Positions 6,450-9,759 of a DNA stretch of 9,759 nucleotides are shown piece after piece. The first letter of the stretch is position 1; each line of letters opens with the position of its first letter. A model generated the notes under the pieces. That model did no database searches, had not been told where the DNA came from, and saw nothing but the letters and a program-made list of their open reading frames with translations. This DNA comes from Nostoc sp. CHAB 5834 (lineage in GTDB: Bacteria; Cyanobacteriota; Cyanobacteriia; Cyanobacteriales; Nostocaceae), in NCBI GenBank assembly GCA_020829485.1, contig JAIVFU010000194.1, positions 1 through 9,759 on the forward strand. Direction: 5' to 3'. The translations under genes and the position numbers were made by a program.

Positions 6450-6548
6450 TCACGCCCCTGATGGTAAAGAATGCTGAACCGTTGCCCATACCACCGCAAC
6501 ATCAACCTGCCAATATTTAAGTACCAGCATATCCTCTAATTCATTCAT
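6450..6548 (-). CDS. Tiny ORF coupled to the end of the HNH gene (doubtful)
   Basis: This is a 32-codon frame, MNELEDMLVLKYWQVDVAVV and then WATVQHSLPSGA. Its ATG (6548-6546) overlaps the last codons and stop of the HNH gene in another frame. Such overlap is typical of coupled translation, and the peptide is amphipathic and protein-like. It could be a real third member of the operon, the truncated front of a longer lost gene, or chance. There is no separate ribosome site and I recognise no family. Confidence 0.25.
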   Translation of the reverse strand: MNELEDMLVLKYWQVDVAVVWATVQHSLPSGA

Positions 6549-6966
6549 TTTTATTTGATTTTAATTGACCAATTATTTTACGCACAGGCAGATACTCCGC
6601 ACGATTGACTCGCAATAATTTGACAGTTACACGCCCAATTGCCGTTAGAGGTTGAATCACACCACTTTCTACCTCAAACAAAAAATGATCAGCCCAATCA
6701 TCAATTCTTGGATTATAAAGTCTCACCGTATCACCTGATTCTGGGTCAATTGAAGCAATATCACTACCTTTAGCCTGATTACATAGCGAACATGACAGCG
6801 CCAAATTTTCTAAAACCGTTGCACCATCATGTTTTTCAGCAATAACATGATCAATCTGATGAGTGGCTAAAACCAACATTTCTGGAATTAGACAATACTC
6901 ACAACATCCCTGAGCGCGTTCAGACACAATTTGCCGTAAATTGCTAGGAATATAAGTTTTACTCAT
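6541..6966 (-). CDS. HNH endonuclease family protein
   Basis: This is a 141-aa single-domain HNH protein. A zinc-type pair C22-x2-C25 (CCEYC) and a second pair C59-x2-C62 (CSLCN) bracket the nuclease core. The core holds H36, D39 and H40 (THQIDHV), N54 (ENLAL) and N63. This is the usual pattern of small McrA-like HNH nucleases that cut DNA with a divalent metal. The remaining 70 residues (RLYNPRIDDWADHF and onward) are typical of the cyanobacterial versions. Its ATG overlaps the stop of the upstream gene by the 4-nt ATGA, with no ribosome site of its own, so it is translated by coupling. I recall the same two-gene arrangement in other cyanobacteria. Whether it acts as a toxin, defence nuclease or something else is unknown. 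Confidence 0.85.
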   Translation of the reverse strand: MSKTYIPSNLRQIVSERAQGCCEYCLIPEMLVLATHQIDHVIAEKHDGATVLENLALSCSLCNQAKGSDIASIDPESGDTVRLYNPRIDDWADHFLFEVESGVIQPLTAIGRVTVKLLRVNRAEYLPVRKIIGQLKSNKNE

Positions 6967-7319
6967 GCACTTTGTTGTAACTTTAGCAGAGCTTGAGCTT
7001 TAGCAAGACGTACTAAATGCTCAATAAACTCATAATGTTGCCACAGACAGCGATCGCTTTCATCTAAACCTTGAGTACGATTTTTGTCTAAGAGAGAATC
7101 AATTTCAGCTTGAACCATAGGCGAAAGACGGAGAGCTAAAATTTCTTGAGGAGATGGCAACTTTGCTAAAAACTCCAAAATTTCAGTCAGTCCAGAAAAC
7201 CCTGTAGAAGGATTAGCGGCAATTTCTCGTAATCCTAGAGCCAAAATCTGGGGTAAATCTTCCTTGCGAGATTCTAAGTTCCGAGCCATCTCATCAGGTA
7301 TGTCTAAAGTAATTTGCAT
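6963..7319 (-). CDS. Small partner protein of the HNH nuclease (antitoxin-like position)
   Basis: This 118-aa soluble protein starts with MQITLDIPDEMARNL, a beta-strand/helix opening like that of ribbon-helix-helix or antitoxin-type small proteins. It continues with ILALGLREI, EILEFLAKLPSPQEILALRL and a helical C-terminus (YEFIEHLVRLAKAQALLKL). I recall this as a conserved cyanobacterial family of unknown function often found directly before HNH or PIN-type genes. I chose ATG 7319, where the family begins. A TTG at 7334 in frame would add MRLKI without better support, and the ribosome site is weak. It shares an ATGA overlap with the HNH gene, so they form one operon with this gene first, as is usual for antitoxins. 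An antitoxin role is inference from position and size only. Confidence 0.75.
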   Translation of the reverse strand: MQITLDIPDEMARNLESRKEDLPQILALGLREIAANPSTGFSGLTEILEFLAKLPSPQEILALRLSPMVQAEIDSLLDKNRTQGLDESDRCLWQHYEFIEHLVRLAKAQALLKLQQSA

Positions 7320-7364
7320 AATTTTTAATCTCAATAATATAACTTATAAGGTTTTCATCACATC

Positions 7365-7478
7365 TCATCCTTGCAAAACTTCAGCAGCAGTTAACTGAAG
7401 ATTAGCAAAAATTGAAGAAACAATAACACTTTCTCCCTGATCAACTCGCTCATCATAGAGAATTATGTGGTATCTCAT
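7365..7478 (-). pseudogene. C-terminal remnant of a Uma2-family protein
   Basis: A 37-codon minus-strand frame ends with GESVIVSSIFANLQLTAAEV then LQG. This closely follows the C-terminal pattern of cyanobacterial Uma2-family proteins (PD-(D/E)XK nuclease fold, typically S-xFPxLxLTxExVL). The catalytic part is absent. An in-frame ATG at 7478 exists but overlaps the neighbouring frame and has no ribosome site. It is the tail of a lost gene, lying just upstream of the 118-aa/HNH pair. Confidence 0.45.
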
Positions 7479-7689
7479 CTATGATGCCGTATTCTTTCTC
7501 AATCAAACTCAACAGCTTTTCTTCCACAGCACTAAGATAGGGACGATTCACCTTCCCCAACGACTGCAACAGATTTTTAACTGTCTCCTCCAGCGCACTG
7601 GAATATACTCGACTGATGCGATCGCTCAAGGACTGCATCTGCTCACATTCAGCAGGCAAGTAATCGTAAGACTTCAAAGGATTTGGCAC
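7453..7689 (-). CDS. Probable detached C-terminal part of the DNA-binding protein
   Basis: This is a 78-codon frame with a GTG start at 7689 that overlaps the end of the 221-aa gene by 16 nt in another frame. It reads LKSYDYLPAECEQMQSLSDR, then a helical stretch (EETVKNLLQSLGK) and PYLSAVEEKLLSLIEKEYGI. In the related cyanobacterial proteins I recall, this segment (LK-S-x-x-Y, then a coiled helical region ending EEKLLxxLEKEYG) follows the GEVCQI motif as the C-terminus of a single polypeptide. I therefore see this as the back end of the neighbouring gene, separated by an internal deletion plus frameshift. An AGGTG near 7698 and the overlap would still allow coupled translation as a separate small protein. 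No function can be assigned on its own. Confidence 0.5.
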   Translation of the reverse strand: MPNPLKSYDYLPAECEQMQSLSDRISRVYSSALEETVKNLLQSLGKVNRPYLSAVEEKLLSLIEKEYGIIDEIPHNSL

Positions 7690-8339
7690 ACTTCACCTAA
7701 CTGGTAGGTATTGGGTACTTGGGTACGCTCCATGATGCGCTGCACAACATCTTTGACAATTCTTGCTGGCGGCACTTTACCCCCTGCCTGCTCTACCGCT
7801 TGTCGCCATACTTCTTGCTGTTGCAATGGTTCTAGCTTAGTCAGTGGTCGAACTTGGCGTTCGCTTGTAGGCAAAATTTGGGAACCATTGGTTCCCATTT
7901 CATCTGATATCTCGTTTTGGGAACTATTGGTTCCCATTTCATCGGGTATCTCATTTTGGGAACCATTGGTTCCCATTATTATGTTGTCAACTACATTTGA
8001 AGCAGCTATTAAATAATTTACATGGCGGTGAGTATACCCGAACCGAGAACGGCAATATTCCTCAAACGTCTTGTGGATCGAACGGTACAGTCGGCGATCG
8101 CGCAATTCTGCCAGTGCCTTACCCGCCTCAAAAAACGCTCTTTCCACACGGCGCTCTAAGTGAAAGCGATCGCGTTCCTCCGCCTCGGACAACTCCTCTA
8201 CTTCAGCAGCAGTAACCGTAATTGTTGCTGAAGCTGGATTTTCTGGATCAAAGGTGTCTTCGGCAGAACTAGCGGATGGTTTTGAATTGTTGGAGATAGC
8301 AGAGGTGGCTTTTTTGCGATTAGAAGGTGGTTTAGCCAT
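7674..8339 (-). CDS. Putative DNA-binding (DUF3102-like/ParB-like HTH) protein, C-terminally truncated
   Basis: The product is 221 aa. Residues 1-45 are basic, Ser/Ala-rich and disordered. Residues 55-118 (RRVERAFFEAGKALAELRDR, then RLYRSIHKTFEEYCRSRFGY) form the helical DNA-binding region seen in plasmid and phage-associated DUF3102-like or ParB-like proteins. Residues 122-154 are a 13-residue repeat (MGTNGSQNEIPDE and variants). Residues 158-205 (TSERQVRPLTKLEP, PARIVKDVVQRIME) are the conserved second half, and GEVCQIL ends the frame. Homologues as I recall them continue after GEVCQI with a further domain, so this copy looks truncated, with the lost end partly present in the overlapping frame at 7453-7689. 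The start is backed by GAGGTGG (8344-8350) 4-10 nt before the ATG. It probably acts in replication, partition or regulation of a former mobile element. Confidence 0.75.
   Translation of the reverse strand: MAKPPSNRKKATSAISNNSKPSASSAEDTFDPENPASATITVTAAEVEELSEAEERDRFHLERRVERAFFEAGKALAELRDRRLYRSIHKTFEEYCRSRFGYTHRHVNYLIAASNVVDNIIMGTNGSQNEIPDEMGTNSSQNEISDEMGTNGSQILPTSERQVRPLTKLEPLQQQEVWRQAVEQAGGKVPPARIVKDVVQRIMERTQVPNTYQLGEVCQIL
7879..7975. repeat. Three 39-bp direct repeats, each with a 19-bp palindrome, inside a coding region
   Basis: TGGGAACCATTGGTTCCCA at 7879-7897 and 7957-7975 is a perfect palindrome around a central base. The middle copy at 7918-7936 has one change (C to T at 7925). The period is exactly 39 bp, so the reading frame is kept and the protein gains a 13-residue repeat. 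The sequence between palindromes (TTTCATC..ATCTC.TT) is also conserved. Confidence 0.9.
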
Positions 8340-8497
8340 TATTCCACCTCTTCAGTTCATAAGTATTTGCTGGAAGTCAATTGCAACGTAGATTTTAAGC
8401 ATAGTTAGAAACTGCCATTGTGCAGAGCGCAGTAGCCAAGGACAATCGCTTCTCAAATGAGGTAGAGGCAAGAGCAAGAGGATTGACGATCTGAATA

Positions 8498-9013
8498 TCA
8501 AGCTTTTTCCTCAGTTTCTGCAATCTTTTGATATCCAAACAAATCATTAGGAGTACATTGCAAGCTATCACAAAGTTTCGCCACCCTTTCAAACCATTCA
8601 ACGCCGCTGCGATTATTTTCCCAATTCCGAACGGTTGTTTCCGTAACTCCCACTAAATCAGCTAACTGCCGTTGTGTTAAACCAACTTTTTGTCGCAAGC
8701 TAGCGATTCCCTTGGATGGTTCATTTTCATTGAGCGGAGGATTTAGGGTGTTAATTAATGCTCTTTCAACTTTAAAAAGCAAATCTTCTTGCACTTCAAC
8801 GTAAGAAATTCTAATTCCTGACTCTTCAATCAAGCTAGATAGCTTGTAATGAGATTTCCATCTTTTTCTAAGGTTTTCTGACTTGCCAACATACAAAACC
8901 TTGCCTTGGCTGTTCACGACCAAGTACACACACGGGGTTTCTGGTAATTTGGCTAGGTCTTCGATTGCCATACATGGCAGGCTTAAAACATGAAAGTTCT
9001 CTAGGGTTAGCAT
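8498..9013 (-). CDS. GIY-YIG nuclease domain fused to XRE-type helix-turn-helix
   Basis: This is a 171-aa two-domain protein. Residues 27-95 are a GIY-YIG domain: VYLV (29-32) and LYVG (40-43) correspond to the GIY and YIG elements, followed by R49/R51, H55, the metal-binding E83 (KVERALI) and N91 (NPPLN). Residues 104-160 are a lambda-repressor/XRE-type helix-turn-helix (LRQKVGLTQRQLADLVGVTE, then TTVRNWE). GIY-YIG domains cut or nick DNA in homing endonucleases and repair enzymes, while XRE domains bind operators. The fusion suggests a site-directed nuclease or a regulator that reuses the fold. I chose ATG 9013 (MLTLENFHVL). Starts at 9070 or 9067 would place an operator-like repeat inside the gene, and 8971 is a shorter option. 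Repeated palindromes upstream suggest self-regulation. It lies 158 bp before the 221-aa gene on the same strand, without a clear terminator between. Confidence 0.8.
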   Translation of the reverse strand: MLTLENFHVLSLPCMAIEDLAKLPETPCVYLVVNSQGKVLYVGKSENLRKRWKSHYKLSSLIEESGIRISYVEVQEDLLFKVERALINTLNPPLNENEPSKGIASLRQKVGLTQRQLADLVGVTETTVRNWENNRSGVEWFERVAKLCDSLQCTPNDLFGYQKIAETEEKA

Positions 9014-9019
9014 AAAACC

Positions 9020-9105
9020 TTTTACGTTTAATGGTTCTAAAATAGTAAAACTATTTATGATAAACATCAAAAGTATATTAAAAACGTAAAACTATTTACG
9101 GTAAA
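9020..9105. promoter_or_regulatory. Repeated operator-like palindromes in the GIY-YIG/XRE promoter region
   Basis: GTAAAACTATTTATGATAAA (9045-9064) and GTAAAACTATTTACGGTAAA (9086-9105) are 41 bp apart, about four helical turns, and differ at two positions. Each contains GTAAA-N4-TTTA, and the second is built as GTAAA, TTTAC, GTAAA, with TTTACGGTAAA itself palindromic. TTTTACGTTT (9020-9029) is the reverse complement of AAACGTAAAA (9082-9091). This is what a dimeric XRE repressor would bind. Binding by the product of 8498-9013 is inference. Confidence 0.6.
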
Positions 9106-9113
9106 TTAATAAT

Positions 9114-9153
9114 AGAGAAAGCGCTACCGACGACCAATCTGAAGCGCTTCTCT
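9114..9153 (+). promoter_or_regulatory. Stem-loop immediately before an ATG
   Basis: AGAGAAAGCGCT (9114-9125) pairs with AGCGCTTCTCT (9143-9153), an 11-bp stem with one bulged A and a 17-nt loop. The last base of the stem directly precedes the ATG at 9154 of the divergent plus-strand frame. It could mask translation from 9154, favouring ATG 9178, or be another protein-binding palindrome. There is no T-run, so a terminator is unlikely. Confidence 0.5.
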
Positions 9154-9177
9154 ATGTCCATTAAGACTTTATCAATT

Positions 9178-9631
9178 ATGACTTACATCATCTACAGCCA
9201 ACAACAGCTGCAACTGAAATCCATTGCCCGACTCAAGCAAATCTACAGCGAAATCGCTTGTATAGCCGAAGTAAGCGACAAACGCTGTAAGGATTCTTGG
9301 GTTACTGCGATCGCGTCCCGCGCGCCGGAGGCGATCGCTGATTACCAAGCCAGCAAGATTCAGAAAGTTACTACTGCGACCCCAGACGAACAAAGTAAAG
9401 CCCAAGCCGTAGCTCCCGAAAGCCTAAGCCTAATATACAGTAGAAATATCTTTCTACGATCACGAGATTTACTGCGGCAAAGAACTGATAGCCAGCATCA
9501 CCCACGACGATAATCTAACCCAACCTTGGGTAGTGGTGGTGGATGGTAAAGAGAAGTTTCGAGCTAATACCTGGGCAATGCTTAGTGGGTTATTGGACAG
9601 TCTAGAGAAGGAGTCACCTGTGAGTCGGTAG
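9178..9631 (+). pseudogene. Frameshifted cyanobacterial hypothetical gene
   Basis: The first part reads MTYIIYSQQQLQLKSIARLK and onward to AVAPESLSLI (about 9435), then falls out of frame and stops at 9511-9513. Shifting by one base near 9433-9440 restores the frame: VEISFYDHEIYCGKELIASI, then THDDNLTQPWVVVVDGKEKF and RANTWA, ending at TAG 9629-9631. I recall a family of about 150 residues in Nostoc-like genomes with exactly this order, of unknown function. The final residues (MLSGLLDSLEKESPVSR) differ from what I remember. An in-frame GC-rich insertion sits at 9307-9338. I chose ATG 9178 because the family starts there; ATG 9154 in frame abuts a hairpin. It is divergent from the GIY-YIG gene and shares its operator region. 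A sequencing error could also explain the shift. Confidence 0.65.
9307..9338 (+). repeat. HIP1-flanked 24-bp in-frame insertion
   Basis: Two GCGATCGC octamers (9307-9314 and 9331-9338) lie exactly 24 bp apart and bracket the GC-rich GTCCCGCGCGCCGGAG. In protein, AIA-SRAPE-AIA repeats AIA on both sides, and removing 24 bp gives a smooth VTAIADYQASK. This looks like a small element or duplication that used the HIP1 site as target. Confidence 0.6.
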
Positions 9632-9670
9632 CGGGAGCAATGCGATTTTGTGAGGTCGGCCAAAAAAGGT

Positions 9671-9699
9671 GCGATGCCTACGGCGGGCTACGCCTACGC
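9671..9699. repeat. Common cyanobacterial GC-rich dispersed repeat
   Basis: GCGATGCCTACGGCGGGCTA followed directly by CGCCTACGC. It contains two copies of GCCTACG and pairing GGCG/CGCC arms. This word is familiar as one of the most frequent dispersed repeats in Nostocales genomes (recall). It sits in otherwise gene-free AT-rich DNA at the right edge of the window. Confidence 0.65.
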
Positions 9700-9759
9700 T
9701 AAAAATCAAATCTAAGTGAAAAGTGCTTTTATTTACATGAAGTATATTGTTTTACACAA

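Noticed and set aside
6238..6489. Minus-strand frame of 83 codons
   Set aside because: There is no ribosome site and the composition is implausible. It overlaps the opposite-strand membrane-helix frame and the more plausible tiny ORF at 6450-6548 in a different frame.
7879..7975. CRISPR array
   Set aside because: There are only three units at a 39-bp period. The intervals are themselves conserved rather than unique spacers, and the units are translated in frame.
7711..8215. Two plus-strand frames (101 and 72 codons) opposite the DNA-binding protein
   Set aside because: They are shadows created by the 39-bp repeat and the codon pattern of the real minus-strand gene.
8395..8601. Minus-strand frame of 68 codons running past the end of the GIY-YIG gene
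   Set aside because: Most of it is the GIY-YIG coding region read in another frame. The extension past 8498 has no start or ribosome site and no recognisable family.

Overview
The window looks like chromosomal DNA of a filamentous, Nostocales-type cyanobacterium. It is AT-rich and carries ten copies of the cyanobacterial HIP1 octamer GCGATCGC (for example at 3145, 3186, 3301, 3742, 7050, 7619, 8094, 8166, 9307 and 9331). It also has a GC-rich dispersed palindromic repeat of a kind common in these genomes (9671-9699), and its proteins resemble families I know from Nostoc relatives. I ran no searches, so all family calls rest on reading the sequence and on recall.

Region by region. 1-1147 has no convincing gene. 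It holds a 15-bp perfect inverted repeat (162-288), an imperfect palindromic dispersed repeat (352-478) and a site (659-688) matching the one in front of rppA. 1148-3335 is the healthy core: an OmpR/PhoB-type operator, then rppA (response regulator) and rppB (sensor kinase) overlapping by 14 nt. 3336-3878 is debris: the left end and N-terminus of an IS5-type element and a reverse-strand shred of a BNR/WD40-like gene. 3879-4361 encodes an exported, Cys-rich protein with its own promoter and ribosome site. 4377-5002 is a second graveyard: an unrecognised frame, a primase-like fragment on the minus strand, and an IS630-like transposase fragment. 5088-5594 (minus) is an intact gene for a membrane-anchored protein with a SAP-like C-terminus. 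5610-6449 has no intact gene but holds at least one convincing C-terminal remnant.

6450-9013 is a run of minus-strand genes that looks like an accessory island. It has a tightly coupled pair (a small 118-aa protein plus an HNH nuclease, ATGA overlap), a Uma2-like remnant, a putative DNA-binding protein now split in two reading frames, and a GIY-YIG nuclease domain fused to an XRE helix-turn-helix. The shared intergenic region at 9014-9153 carries repeated palindromic operators and a hairpin abutting the divergent gene at 9178-9631, which is frameshifted.

How the parts fit. RppA/RppB form a two-component switch that probably controls its own promoter. The right half resembles worn-down plasmid or mobile-element cargo: primase-like and DNA-binding relics, three nuclease-type domains (HNH, GIY-YIG, Uma2) and transposase pieces. 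The two most unusual items are the GIY-YIG/XRE fusion with its operator array, and three 39-bp direct repeats, each centred on a 19-bp palindrome, inside the coding region of the DNA-binding protein.
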